This document shows, in pieces, positions 1 to 9,420 of a DNA stretch of 64,000 nucleotides. This DNA is from Brevundimonas subvibrioides (GTDB taxonomy: Bacteria; Pseudomonadota; Alphaproteobacteria; Caulobacterales; Caulobacteraceae), in NCBI RefSeq assembly GCF_027271155.1, contig NZ_CP114542.1, positions 2,232,001 to 2,296,000 on the forward strand, given 5' to 3'. The translations under genes and the position numbers were made by a program. The notes beneath the pieces were generated by a model that worked only from the letters and a program-made list of their open reading frames with translations, was not told the origin of the DNA and ran no database searches. Every line of letters begins with the position of its first letter. Positions within the stretch are counted from its first letter, which is position 1.

Positions 1-35
1 CCTTCGCTATTGCAGCAACGACTTTCGTGGGTCGA

Positions 36-1481
36 TCAGAGGCCGGTGATGCGACGCACCCGGCTGTCAGGGCGCTGGCTTTCCAGCGCGGCGGCACCGA
101 TGGCGGCGGCGATGGTGGCGACGGCCAGTAGCGCCCCGCCCTCGGCGGCGTGATCCTTCGCGTAACGTCCCGCGTCGTCGGCATAACGACGGGCCGAGCG
201 ACCCGTCTGTTCCGCATAGCGCCGCGCTTCACGCACATATTTGCGGCGCTGCTTTTCCGACATGGCGCGCTGACCGCGCTTGAGCGCCTTCCTGGCTTTA
301 TGGCGCGCGTCGTCGCCCAGATCACTGACGGTCTCGCCGAACTCGCCCGCACGCTCTGTCAGGCCGCGCGAGATGTCCTCGAACCGGTGACGCAGCGCCT
401 CGGCATCCAGCCAGCCGCGCGGATCCATCCGGGCAAGCAGCGCCTCATCGCGCACGGGGCCTGTCCGCCGGGTCAGCAGATAGGTGACCAGGGCCGCCGT
501 CGCGACGATGGCGAGCGAACCCGCCGTGATGCCGGGGTGCTTGCGGGCCTCGGCCAGAGCGCTGAACTGTCGAACCATGGGATAATGAACCTCTTCGTCG
601 AAGCCGTCGTCGGAGGGCTCGTAAAGCCCGTCGTCGTACGGCTGGTCGGCGGAACCCCTGTCCCGCATCGCAACAGGAGCGAACCGCGCGAAGAGTGGTT
701 CCGCCAGGCCGGGCAGCAGGGAATAGAAAGACGCGATCAGGCGGCCGCCCCCGCCCACCGTGATCTCGCGAATCGGATGGCTGGCACACCACAGGATGGT
801 GTCGGCCACCACGTGGGTGGCATAGACCGGCTGCGGGTTCCGCATCATCCGGCCCGTCAGGTTCCGGGCATGGCGGCTGTACGGCGTGTCCACCGCCGAC
901 GGCTTGACCAGGCTGACCGCCACCGGCGCGCCCTCGCGCATCAGTTCCATGCGGAAGGCGTTGGTGAACCCCTTCACCGCGTGCTTCGACGCCGAATAGA
1001 CGCCCTGTACCGGCATCGGCGCATCGCCCAGAACCGAGCCGACATTGATGATGGTCCCGCCACCCGGTTGGGTTCTCAGATGTTCGGCGGCGACCAGGGA
1101 CCCGTTCACCACGCCCCAGTAGTTCGTCTCGAACACCCGGTGCTGATCCTCCAGCGTCGTCTCGCGAATGGGGCCATGGCTCGACACCCCGGCGTTGTTG
1201 ACCCAGGTATCGAAACCACCGAACAGCCGCCGGCACTTGTCGGCCGCAAGGGCCAGATCGTCGTGATCGGCCACATCGGCGACGGCATAGGCAACCCGCG
1301 CGCCCTCTCGCTGCAGTTCCTCGACCAGCGCCTTCAGGTCCTGCTCGCCCCGCGCGATCAGGAAGACGCAGGCACCCGCGGCGGCCGCGCGGCGGGCCGT
1401 CGACAGTCCGATCCCGGACGTCGCGCCCGTGATAACGATGGCCTGCTGGTCCAGGCGTTTCAGGGTCGGTCTGGTCGGCAT
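36..1481 (-). CDS. SDR family oxidoreductase with C-terminal membrane/helical extension
   Basis: Short-chain dehydrogenase/reductase of 481 aa; substrate unknown. The Rossmann part occupies about residues 1-250: TGATSGIG (18-25), NNAG (95-98), Ser149, Tyr162 and Lys166 of YxxxK. Classical SDRs end near 250 aa. Here a further ~230 residues follow, with a hydrophobic segment near 321-337, a charged Arg/Lys/Ala helical stretch near 395-445 and a second hydrophobic segment near 449-466, so the protein is probably membrane-attached. The start is an ATG preceding the first beta strand by 13 residues. It is transcribed away from hslO. Family is certain; specificity is not visible. Confidence 0.9.
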   Translation of the reverse strand: MPTRPTLKRLDQQAIVITGATSGIGLSTARRAAAAGACVFLIARGEQDLKALVEELQREGARVAYAVADVADHDDLALAADKCRRLFGGFDTWVNNAGVSSHGPIRETTLEDQHRVFETNYWGVVNGSLVAAEHLRTQPGGGTIINVGSVLGDAPMPVQGVYSASKHAVKGFTNAFRMELMREGAPVAVSLVKPSAVDTPYSRHARNLTGRMMRNPQPVYATHVVADTILWCASHPIREITVGGGGRLIASFYSLLPGLAEPLFARFAPVAMRDRGSADQPYDDGLYEPSDDGFDEEVHYPMVRQFSALAEARKHPGITAGSLAIVATAALVTYLLTRRTGPVRDEALLARMDPRGWLDAEALRHRFEDISRGLTERAGEFGETVSDLGDDARHKARKALKRGQRAMSEKQRRKYVREARRYAEQTGRSARRYADDAGRYAKDHAAEGGALLAVATIAAAIGAAALESQRPDSRVRRITGL

Positions 1482-1630
1482 GATCGGCTTTCAGCGGCGT
1501 CTGGATCGAAAACGAGGCGGCCCCGAGGGCGGTTCCGGTGGATAGCACGCCCTGCCCCACCCTTACCAAGTCGCTCGCGGTTTCCTATCTTGCCGCCTTC
1601 TCGATATTTCGCCCTGCCCAAGGACACGCC

Positions 1631-2572
1631 GTGACCGATCACGAGCCCGCTGCCGCGTTCACCTCCAGCGACCACCCCGCCGACGATCTGGCCGCCGCCT
1701 TCCAGATCGACGGCTGGCCCGTGCGCGGTCGTCTGGTCCGCCTGGGAGAGACGATCGACACCATCCTGTCGGCCCATGCCTATCCCGAGCCGGTCGCGGC
1801 CCTGCTGGGCGAGGCCTGTGCGCTCGCGGCCCTGGTCGGTTCGGCGCTGAAGTTCGAGGGTCGGCTGATCGTTCAGGCCCAGGGCGATGGCCCGGTCCGC
1901 TATGTCGTCGCCGACTATGACACCGAAGGGCACCTGCGCGGCTACTGTCGCTTCGATGAAGCCGAGGTGGCCGAAGCCTCGAAGGGTTTCGTCCGCCCGG
2001 GCGCCAGGGCTCTGCTGGGTCAGGGGGTGTTCGTCATGACCCTGGATCGCGGACCCGACTTCGAGCGCACCCAGGGCATCACCCCGATCGAGGGCGAGAG
2101 CCTGTCGCTGGCGGCCGAGCATTATTTCGTCCAGTCCGAACAGATCCCGACCAGGGTGCATCTGGCGGTCGGCTCGGTCACGAGCGGGGCCGGCACGGCC
2201 TGGCGCGCGGGCGGGGCGCTGATCCAGCTGATCGCCGCCGACGACGCGCGTGGCTCGACCGAAGAAGTCTGGGACCGCACCCGCGCCCTGTTCCAGACCC
2301 TGGGCGACGACGAGCTGATCGACCCCACGATCACGCCCGAGACCCTGCTGTTCCGCCTGTTCCACGAGGACGGCGTACGGCTGGAAGACCCGCGCGCCCT
2401 GAAGGCCATCTGCCGCTGCTCGGCCGACCGCATCCAGTCGGTCCTCGGGTCGTTCTCGGAGGCCGAGCGCGCCGACATGGTCGAGCCGGACGGCAAGATC
2501 CATGTGACATGCGAATACTGCGCCAGCGTCTACAAGCTGGATCCCGACGCCGTCGCGGCAGAAGCGGTCTAG
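1631..2572 (+). CDS. hslO: Hsp33 redox-regulated chaperone
   Basis: Cytoplasmic holdase chaperone activated by oxidation. The C-terminus carries the four zinc-binding cysteines in the Hsp33 arrangement (CRC ... CEYC), whose oxidation unfolds the linker in characterised homologues. I take the GTG at 1631 (313 aa) as start because an AAGGA ribosome site lies just upstream and the reading begins VTDHEPAAAF. An in-frame GTG at 1538 would add 31 residues resembling nothing in the family. The gene converges on phoB, and the two stop codons share the four bases CTAG at 2569-2572. Confidence 0.93.
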   Translation: MTDHEPAAAFTSSDHPADDLAAAFQIDGWPVRGRLVRLGETIDTILSAHAYPEPVAALLGEACALAALVGSALKFEGRLIVQAQGDGPVRYVVADYDTEGHLRGYCRFDEAEVAEASKGFVRPGARALLGQGVFVMTLDRGPDFERTQGITPIEGESLSLAAEHYFVQSEQIPTRVHLAVGSVTSGAGTAWRAGGALIQLIAADDARGSTEEVWDRTRALFQTLGDDELIDPTITPETLLFRLFHEDGVRLEDPRALKAICRCSADRIQSVLGSFSEAERADMVEPDGKIHVTCEYCASVYKLDPDAVAAEAV

Positions 2573-3258
2573 CCTTCCAGATCCAGCGAATAGCCCGCCG
2601 ATCGGACCGTCCGGATCGGGTTGGCGCTTTCATCGACGTTCAGGGCCTTTCGCAGGCGACCGACGTGGACGTCGACCGTGCGGGCCTCGACGTAGACGTC
2701 ACTGCCCCAGACGGCGTCCAGCAGTTGTTCGCGGCTGAAGACCCGGCCCGGGTGGCGCATGAAGTGGTCCAGCAGCCGGAACTCGGTCGGGCCCAGATGG
2801 ACCTCCTTGCCCGAGCGCTTCACCCGGTGGGCGACGCGGTCGATGATGATGTCGCCGTGACCCACGCGGTCGTCGGCCAGACCGGGCCGGATACGGCGCA
2901 GGACGGCCCGGATGCGGGCGATAAGCTCGGTCATCGAGAAGGGCTTGGTCAGATAGTCGTCGGCACCGGTGTCCAGACCGCGCACCCGATCCGATTCCTC
3001 GCCCCGCGCGGTCAGCATAATGACCGGCAGGTTGCGGGTCTCGGGGCGGCCGCGCAGGCGGCGGCAGACCTCGATCCCCGACACCTTGGGCAGCATCCAG
3101 TCCAGCAGGACCAGGTCCGGCTGGCGCTCGTCGATCTGGACCAGACCCTCCTCGCCATCGGCGGCGACGACGACGTCATAGCCCTCCTTTTCGAGGTTGT
3201 ACTGAAGCAGGGTCGCCAGCGCGTCCTCGTCTTCCATCACCAGGATGTAGGGCTGCAT
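2569..3258 (-). CDS. phoB: Phosphate regulon response regulator PhoB
   Basis: OmpR/PhoB-family response regulator, 229 aa. The receiver domain (about 1-120) shows the acidic pair near residues 10-11, phospho-acceptor Asp53 in LLDWMLP, and Lys105 in LTKPFS. A winged-helix DNA-binding domain follows (about 130-226, with FRLLDHFMRHPGRVFSREQL and RTVDVHVGRLRKAL). It is the last gene of the leftward phoR-pstCAB-phoU-phoB unit, 11 bp after phoU. It should be phosphorylated by PhoR under phosphate limitation and activate Pho-box promoters such as the candidate before pstC. Confidence 0.96.
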   Translation of the reverse strand: MQPYILVMEDEDALATLLQYNLEKEGYDVVVAADGEEGLVQIDERQPDLVLLDWMLPKVSGIEVCRRLRGRPETRNLPVIMLTARGEESDRVRGLDTGADDYLTKPFSMTELIARIRAVLRRIRPGLADDRVGHGDIIIDRVAHRVKRSGKEVHLGPTEFRLLDHFMRHPGRVFSREQLLDAVWGSDVYVEARTVDVHVGRLRKALNVDESANPIRTVRSAGYSLDLEG

Positions 3259-3269
3259 GTCGGTCTCCG

Positions 3270-4010
3270 TCAGCTCGTCGTCGGCGGGGTCGGCAGGTGG
3301 CCGGTATCGGCGTCCCAGTCGCCCGGCGACGGCGTCCAGCGGGGCCGTTCGCCGGTCATCTCGTCGCCGGTGATCTCGTAGTGGATGACCTCGGCGATGT
3401 TCGTCGCATGGTCCCCGATCCGTTCCAGGTTCTTGGCCATGAACAACAGGTGGGTGCAGGCGCTGATCGTGCGCGGATCGCCCATCATGTAGGTCAGCAG
3501 TTCGCGGAACAGGGCATTGTAGTGCTCGTCCACCTCGTCGTCCGAGGCCCAGACGGCCATGGCCCGGTCGATCTCGGAGGCGGTATAGGCGTCCAGGACG
3601 TCGCGCAGCCGCATCGACACCAGCTTGCCCATCCGCTCGATCGAGCGGGTCAGGGGCTGCATCGGCTCGGTCTCGGCCAGGCTCAGCGCCCGCTTGGCGA
3701 TGTTCTTGGCCAGGTCGCCGGTGCGTTCCAGGTCCGTCGAAAGCTTCATGGCCGACAGGGTCTTGCGCAGGTCCGAGGCGACCGGCTGGCGCAGGGCGAT
3801 CAGACGGATGGCCTTCTTTTCGATATCCCGGTGCATGGCGTCCAGCTTGACGTCGCGGTCCACGACGGCGCGCGCCAGGGCGATATCGCGGCGGGCCACG
3901 GACTCGACGGCATCCGCCACCTGGGCCTCCGCAAGACCGCCCATGCGTGCGACCTCTGCCGTCAGCTGGTTCAGTTCGTCGCCGTAGGCCTTGACCGTAT
4001 GCTGGTTCAA
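3270..4010 (-). CDS. phoU: Phosphate signalling protein PhoU
   Basis: PhoU-family negative regulator linking the Pst transporter to PhoR; two repeated three-helix bundles, with the conserved segments [20 protein letters not shown] and [18 protein letters not shown] place the start at a TTG (4010) reading [16 protein letters not shown]. It gives 246 aa, the usual family length, and the TTG overlaps the pstB stop as TTGA, indicating translational coupling. The open frame runs on to 4364, but that part only overlaps pstB in another frame and looks like no protein. Confidence 0.93.
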   Translation of the reverse strand: MNQHTVKAYGDELNQLTAEVARMGGLAEAQVADAVESVARRDIALARAVVDRDVKLDAMHRDIEKKAIRLIALRQPVASDLRKTLSAMKLSTDLERTGDLAKNIAKRALSLAETEPMQPLTRSIERMGKLVSMRLRDVLDAYTASEIDRAMAVWASDDEVDEHYNALFRELLTYMMGDPRTISACTHLLFMAKNLERIGDHATNIAEVIHYEITGDEMTGERPRWTPSPGDWDADTGHLPTPPTTS

Positions 4011-4975
4011 CCGAAGCGTCCCGTAATGTAGTCCAGCGTGCGCCGTTCGCGGGGATTCGTGAAGATTTCCTCGGTATTGCCGTGCTCGACCAGCCGTCCG
4101 AGGTGGAAGAAGGCGGTGCGCTGCGACACCCGCGCGGCCTGGGCCATCGAATGGGTGACGATGACGATACAGTACTGCTCGCGCAGTTCGTCGATCAGTT
4201 CCTCGATCTTGGCCGTCGCGATCGGATCCAGGGCCGAGCAGGGTTCGTCCATCAGAATCACTTCGGGCCGCACGGCGATGGCGCGGGCAATGACCAGCCG
4301 CTGCTGCTGGCCACCGGACAGCCCCGTGCCCGCCGAGTGCAGGCGGTCGGCAACCTCGTCCCACAGACCGGCCTTCCTGAGCGCGCTCTCGACGATGGCA
4401 TCCATCTCGGCCTTCGACGAGGTCAGGCCGTGAATGCGCGGACCATAGGCGACGTTTTCATAGATCGTCTTGGGGAAGGGATTGGGCTTCTGGAACACCA
4501 TGCCGACCTGGGCCCGCAGCAGGACCGGATCGACCGATCTGGCGTTGATGTCCTGCGCGTCCATCAGAATCCTGCCGGTGACCCTGGCGCCCTGGATCGT
4601 GTCGTTCATCCGGTTGATGCAGCGCAGGAACGTCGACTTGCCACAGCCGGATGGGCCGATGAAGGCGGTCACGGTCTTGTCGGGGATGTCGAGGCTGACA
4701 TCGAACAGGGCCTGTTTCTCGCCGTAGAAGACAGACACATCGCGCGCGGCGATCTTGGTCGGCCCGGCAGGCGTCGCCGGCGACTTCACCGACGGCACCC
4801 GTCCGGCCGCGGCACCCGCCGTGTCCGCCTCCGCCGTCAGGACGGATTCGTCGTGGTCGCTGTTCGCCGGAGCCTCTGCCGCGGGCAGGGTCTGACCCTC
4901 CGTCATCGTCACGTCGGCCGGATCGGCGGGACCGCCCTCGCGGCCATCAGGCGCACGGAAGAAAGGGAATTTCAT
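4007..4975 (-). CDS. pstB: Phosphate ABC transporter ATP-binding protein PstB
   Basis: ATPase of the high-affinity phosphate importer. Walker [10 protein letters not shown], signature LSGGQQQR, Walker [14 protein letters not shown] and the H-loop VTHSM are all present; length is 322 aa. The first ~75 residues are a low-complexity Asp/Ala/Pro extension absent from most PstB proteins (the ABC core begins at [13 protein letters not shown]). The start is ATG 4975, four bases after the pstA stop and preceded by a GGTAAG ribosome site. An upstream in-frame start at 4996 would lie inside pstA. Confidence 0.95.
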   Translation of the reverse strand: MKFPFFRAPDGREGGPADPADVTMTEGQTLPAAEAPANSDHDESVLTAEADTAGAAAGRVPSVKSPATPAGPTKIAARDVSVFYGEKQALFDVSLDIPDKTVTAFIGPSGCGKSTFLRCINRMNDTIQGARVTGRILMDAQDINARSVDPVLLRAQVGMVFQKPNPFPKTIYENVAYGPRIHGLTSSKAEMDAIVESALRKAGLWDEVADRLHSAGTGLSGGQQQRLVIARAIAVRPEVILMDEPCSALDPIATAKIEELIDELREQYCIVIVTHSMAQAARVSQRTAFFHLGRLVEHGNTEEIFTNPRERRTLDYITGRFG

Positions 4976-4979
4976 TGAC

Positions 4980-6276
4980 TTACCACCGGCGTTCAAAGCG
5001 CCGACGCAGAAGGATCGCGGCGGCGTTCATGACGATCATGAAGGCGAGGAGGACCAGGATGGCCGCAGCCGTCCGTTCGTGGAAGGCGCGCTCGGACGCA
5101 TTTTCCCAGATGTAGACCAGCGACGGCAACGCCCCGGTCGGCGCCGTCACCGAATGGGGAATGCCCGGCACGAAGCTGACCATGCCGATCAGCAGCAGCG
5201 GCGCGGTCTCGCCGAGCGCATGGGCCATGGAGATGATGGTGCCGGTCAGGACGCCGGGCATGGCGAGCGGCAGGACGTGGTGGAACACGGTCTGGGTCCG
5301 ACTGGCGCCCATGGCCAGCGCCGCCTCGCGGATCGAGGGCGGCACCGCCTTCAGGGCCGATCGGGTGGCGATGATGATGGTCGGCAGGGCCATCAGGGCC
5401 AGCACCAGGCCGCCGACCAGCGGTGAGGATCTCGGCAGATGCGCCCAGTTGATGAACAGCGCCACCCCCAGCAGGCCGTAGACGATCGACGGCACCGCCG
5501 CGAGATTGTTGATGTTGACCTCGATCAGGTCGGTGATCCGGCCCTTCCCGGAAAACTCCTCCAGATAGACCGCCGCTCCGACGCCCAGCGGGATGGCCAG
5601 AGCGGCGGTGACCATCAGCATCAGTGCCGACCCCACGACGGCGCCCAGAACCCCGGCCAGCTCCGGCTCGGTCGAGTCGCCGTTCGTGAACAGCAGGGTG
5701 TTGAAGGTCGTCGAGACCGCGCCGTCGCGTTTCAGCCCGTCCAGCCAGGCCATCTGTTCGTTGGAGACCTTGCGCTGGTCGGCCGGCGTCTCGCGGGTGA
5801 CCTCGCCCTTGTAATACAGGTCCGCCTCGTCCGAGACGGGCGCGGTGACGGTCACCGTCTGGCCGATCAGGGCCGGGTTCTCGCGGATCATGGCGGCGGC
5901 GCGGAACTTCAGTTCCGAAGACAGCAGGGCACGGTAAGCCGTTGCCTTGGAGCCGCGCTCGTCGTCGGTGATGCCCAGCTTCGCCAGCGACTGCTGGGCG
6001 ACCATCTGCTGGAAGTTGGTGCCCTGCGGATAGGCGCGGTCGATCCGGGCGGGGTCCATATAGACCGGCACGGTGATCTGGTTGGCATAGAAGGGCCGTG
6101 TGGCCCTGCTCGACGATGCGGCCGAGCAACAGCAGCAGGAAGCCGATCGCCACGCCGATGGCCAGCAGGCCATAAAGCTTGAACCGGCGCTCGCGGGCAT
6201 AGCGCGCCTTCAGGCCCCGCTTCAGCAGGCTGTCGCGGGCGTCTCCGGCCAGAACATCTGATGTGACCTCAGTCAT
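4980..6276 (-). pseudogene. pstA: Phosphate ABC transporter permease PstA, frameshifted
   Basis: Inner-membrane permease of the Pst importer, present in two frames. The N-terminus starts at ATG 6276 (MTEVTSDVLAGDAR), includes the first membrane segment (LYGLLAIGVAIGFLLLLL) and reads to about 6095 (VEQGHTA). The rest (FYANQITVPVYMDP onward, through the ABC permease domain ending RRFERRW) lies one frame over and stops at 4980. Deleting one G from the GGG run at 6093-6095 restores a continuous protein of about 431 aa. So this is a single-base insertion: either a true null mutation or a homopolymer sequencing error. The start overlaps the pstC stop by 8 bp; pstB follows closely. Confidence 0.85.
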
Positions 6277-7726
6277 ACTGTTCCCGATAGGTCTGGACGA
6301 TGCGCTGGGCGACGATGTTGAGGACCAGGGTGACCAGGAACAGGGTCAGACCCAGGCCGAAGGCGGCGAGCGTCTTGGGACTGTCGAACTCCTGGTCGCC
6401 GGTCAGAAGGGTGACGATCTGGACGGTCACGGTGGTCACCGTGTCCAGCGGGTTCAGCGTCAGGTTGGCCGCCAGGCCCGCCGCCATGGTCACGATCATG
6501 GTCTCGCCGATCGCCCGCGACATGGCCAGCAGCAGCGCCCCCGCGATGCCCGGCAGGGCGGCGGGCAGCAGCACGCGCTTGACCGTCTCGGATTTGGTCG
6601 CGCCCATCGCATAGGAACCGTCGCGCAGGGACTGGGGCACGGCGTTGATGATGTCGTCGGACAGGGAAGACACGAACGGGATCAGCATGATGCCCATGAC
6701 GGCCCCGGCCACCAGCGCCATCTGGTTCTGGACCAGCAGCAGATACTGACCGATCCCGTCCAGCGGGCCACCGACCAGCAGGGCCCCGATGCCGTTGAAG
6801 AACTCACGGAAGGCCGGGCCGACCGTCAGGGCCGCGAAGAAGCCGTAGACCACGGTCGGCACGCCGGCGAGGATTTCGAGCAGCGGCTTGACGATCCCGC
6901 GCGACAGGCTGCTGGCGTATTCCGACAGATAGATGGCCGAGAACAGGCCGACGGGTGCGGCCACGACCATGGCGATCAGCATGATCAGGAAGGTGCCCGC
7001 GAACAGGGGAACGGCTCCGAAGGCACCGGACGATCCCACCTGATCGGCGCGGATCGCGATCTGCGGGCTCCACTGGGTGCCGAACAGGAAGTCGACGACC
7101 GGCACGGCCTGGAAGAACCGAAGGCTGTCCCACAGCAGGGAGAAGACGATGCCGACGGTCGTCAGGATCGCCACGGCCGAACAGGCGAACAGCGCGCCGC
7201 CAATCCAGCCTTCGACCCGGTTTCGAGCACGCAACCCCGGCTTGATCTGGCTGTAGGCGAACAGGCCGCCCATGATCGCGGCCACGATCGCGGCGGCCAC
7301 GGCACCCCAGACCAGCGTATCGTGGATGCGGCCGGCCCGGGCGCCTTCGGTCACCAGCGCCTGACCCAGGTCGCCGGGCCAGGCCTGCAGCGCGCGCCCG
7401 CCCTCGCCCACGATGCGGGCGTCGTTCATGAAGGCCTCGCGGCGGAACGGCTCGAGCGCGTTCACCGCTTCGGGCGATCCGGCCGCGACCAGACTGTGTT
7501 CGATGGCCCCCGAGAAGATGCCGGCCGCGATCACCACGACCAGCGCCGGCACCGCGACCCAGATCAGGGCGTAATAGCCGTGCTGCTGAGGCCGCGAGTG
7601 GGGGCTCTGCCCCTTCGGCACATCACGGGCGAGGCGCTGGGCACGACGGTGCCCGAGGCCATAGGCCAGCGCCGCCATCACAGCCAGCACGGGAAGCAAG
7701 AACCAGATCATCACGCCCCAGAGCAC
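6269..7726 (-). CDS. pstC: Phosphate ABC transporter permease PstC
   Basis: First permease subunit of the Pst phosphate importer, up to 485 aa with multiple hydrophobic segments. It carries the ABC permease coupling motif region (SLRDGSYAMGATKSETVKRV) and the typical LLEILAGVPTVVYGFFA. It has the long N-terminal extension with a periplasmic insert seen in alphaproteobacterial PstC. The start could be GTG 7726 or ATG 7711; both precede the first membrane helix and I cannot decide. A candidate Pho box lies about 90 bp upstream. The 3' end overlaps pstA. Confidence 0.94.
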   Translation of the reverse strand: MLWGVMIWFLLPVLAVMAALAYGLGHRRAQRLARDVPKGQSPHSRPQQHGYYALIWVAVPALVVVIAAGIFSGAIEHSLVAAGSPEAVNALEPFRREAFMNDARIVGEGGRALQAWPGDLGQALVTEGARAGRIHDTLVWGAVAAAIVAAIMGGLFAYSQIKPGLRARNRVEGWIGGALFACSAVAILTTVGIVFSLLWDSLRFFQAVPVVDFLFGTQWSPQIAIRADQVGSSGAFGAVPLFAGTFLIMLIAMVVAAPVGLFSAIYLSEYASSLSRGIVKPLLEILAGVPTVVYGFFAALTVGPAFREFFNGIGALLVGGPLDGIGQYLLLVQNQMALVAGAVMGIMLIPFVSSLSDDIINAVPQSLRDGSYAMGATKSETVKRVLLPAALPGIAGALLLAMSRAIGETMIVTMAAGLAANLTLNPLDTVTTVTVQIVTLLTGDQEFDSPKTLAAFGLGLTLFLVTLVLNIVAQRIVQTYREQYD

Positions 7727-7816
7727 CGCATTCTGGACCCGTACGTGCCAGAATCAGACCCCGCCGGGGATCGGCGGGCGTCGGCGCGGAACCTGCCCGC
7801 GGATGGTCAGCGGATT

Positions 7817-7834
7817 ACGACGACTGAATGACAG
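7817..7834 (-). promoter_or_regulatory. Candidate Pho box upstream of pstC
   Basis: Read on the minus strand, CTGTCAT (7834-7828) is followed exactly 11 bp on by TCGTCGT (7823-7817). This matches the Pho-box layout of two 7-bp direct repeats with 4-bp spacing (consensus CTGTCAT). The first half is perfect; the second matches 4 of 7. It lies between phoR and pstC, about 90-105 bp before the pstC start. That position would let PhoB activate pstCAB-phoU-phoB independently of phoR. Confidence 0.5.
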
Positions 7835-7861
7835 TTCTGCAACGGCGTCGGTCTATCGGCT

Positions 7862-9244
7862 TCAGGTCGTGCGCTTTTCGACCAGCAACGGGAAATAGGC
7901 GGTGAACAGCGCGCCCTCGCCCGGCGCGCTTTCGACGATCAAGCCGCCGCGGTGGCGATTGACGATGTGTTTGACGATGGCGAGGCCCAGACCCGTCCCC
8001 GCCCGCTCACCGCTCTTCTGACCCTCGACGCGATAGAACCGCTCCGTCAGACGGGGCAGATGCTCGCGTGCCATGCCGGGCCCGTGGTCCCGCACGGTGA
8101 TGGCCGCATAGCGGACGCCGACCTCGCGATCCGGTGTCAGCAACGACAGCCGGGTGGCCCCGGGCATCCGCGAGGCCGTGGCGCGTTCCGCGTCCAGATC
8201 GGGCTCCAGGCCAATCTCGACGATAGACCCGGTCGTGGAATACTTGATCGCGTTGTCGGTCAGATTCTGGATCACCTGAAGGATTTCGTCCCGATCGCCG
8301 GTGATACGGGCACTGTCGGCGGCGGCCAGATGGATGGCGACGCCCTTGTCCTGCGACAGGACGCTCAAGGCGTCGACCACATCGGCGGCGGCCCCGCCCA
8401 GATCGACCCGGCCTGAGGGCGGGATGTGTTCATTCAGCTCGATCCGGCTGAGCGACAGAAGGTCGGCGACGAGGCGGCTCATGCGCTCGGCCTGGGCCGC
8501 CATGATGTCGAGGAACCGGTCCCGCGCGGCGGGATCCTCGCGGGCATGGCCCTTGAGGGTTTCGATGAAGCCGCTGAGCGAGGCCAGTGGCGTGCGCAGC
8601 TCGTGGCTGGCGTTGGCCAGGAAATCGACCCGCATCAGCTCCATGCGACGCACATCGGTCTCGTCGCGCAGCCCCAGCAGGGCCAGCGGTGAACCGCCAG
8701 GCGACGGCAGCGGTCGCACCCAGGCCTTCCAGTGGCGCGCACGCGACCCCCCGGCCGCATAGTCGATGGTCCGGCTGATGCCTCCGAACAGAGCCTCGTC
8801 GATGGCTTCCAGCACATTGGGATCCCGCATTGCCGAGACCAGCAGCATCCCCTCGCGTGGCACCCGGAGCAGGTCGCGGGCCGCGCGGTTGGCCAGCACG
8901 ATGCGACGCCCCGCGATGTCGTCGGCCTCACCCCCGCTGATGATCAGAACAGGATCGTCCAGGGCCTCGAACACGGCATCCAGAAGCCGCCCATCCTCGA
9001 TACTGTCGGCCGAGGTCGGCGAGTCAGCGACGGAGGTTTGCCGTTCCGTCTGTGGATTCCGGCTGCCGAGCCAGGTCACAAGGGCGACGATGGACGCGCC
9101 GCCCACCAGCCAGAGCGCGATATCCGGGCGGGCTGCGGCGATCACCAGCATCACAACCACCGCGACCCCACCCGTCGTTCCCGACGTCCACAGGCGCGAA
9201 GACGCCAGGGGCGCGACCGGGGATGGGGTGTCATCGAACGGCAT
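7862..9244 (-). CDS. phoR: Phosphate regulon sensor histidine kinase PhoR
   Basis: Membrane sensor kinase paired with PhoB. From ATG 9244 (460 aa) there are two short membrane segments near residues 25-38 and 41-59, a PAS-like region (about 90-195), a HisKA dimerisation domain with phospho-accepting His214 in NASHELRTPL, and an HATPase domain with N box (NLTDNAIKYS), DHGPGM and GTGLGLAIVKH. A TTG three codons upstream (9253) is the alternative start. It heads the phosphate operon; the 135 bp before pstC hold the candidate Pho box. Confidence 0.93.
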   Translation of the reverse strand: MPFDDTPSPVAPLASSRLWTSGTTGGVAVVVMLVIAAARPDIALWLVGGASIVALVTWLGSRNPQTERQTSVADSPTSADSIEDGRLLDAVFEALDDPVLIISGGEADDIAGRRIVLANRAARDLLRVPREGMLLVSAMRDPNVLEAIDEALFGGISRTIDYAAGGSRARHWKAWVRPLPSPGGSPLALLGLRDETDVRRMELMRVDFLANASHELRTPLASLSGFIETLKGHAREDPAARDRFLDIMAAQAERMSRLVADLLSLSRIELNEHIPPSGRVDLGGAAADVVDALSVLSQDKGVAIHLAAADSARITGDRDEILQVIQNLTDNAIKYSTTGSIVEIGLEPDLDAERATASRMPGATRLSLLTPDREVGVRYAAITVRDHGPGMAREHLPRLTERFYRVEGQKSGERAGTGLGLAIVKHIVNRHRGGLIVESAPGEGALFTAYFPLLVEKRTT

Positions 9245-9420
9245 GAACGGCAAAACGCTCCGAAAGTCGTCGGCGTTACGGCCCGACGGGTCTGCCTAGC
9301 ATCATCCGGATACGGCGCGATGACGAACCTCCATTATCGAAACAGGGATTCGCGGCAAACCGACCCGCTTTTTTTACCTATTGCGGTCAGGCTGGTCCTT
9401 CGTGTGGGGAAGACTCGCCT

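Noticed and set aside
4011..4364. Extended N-terminus for PhoU
   Set aside because: It overlaps pstB entirely and lacks PhoU similarity; TTG 4010 gives the right length and couples to pstB.
6085..6105. Programmed ribosomal frameshift in pstA
   Set aside because: No slippery heptamer with a following stem or upstream Shine-Dalgarno-like stimulator is obvious, and PstA is not known to use frameshifting; mutation or sequencing error is simpler.
6263..7831. A 522-codon plus-strand frame over pstC
   Set aside because: Antisense to a conserved permease; translation is Gly/Gln/His-rich noise.
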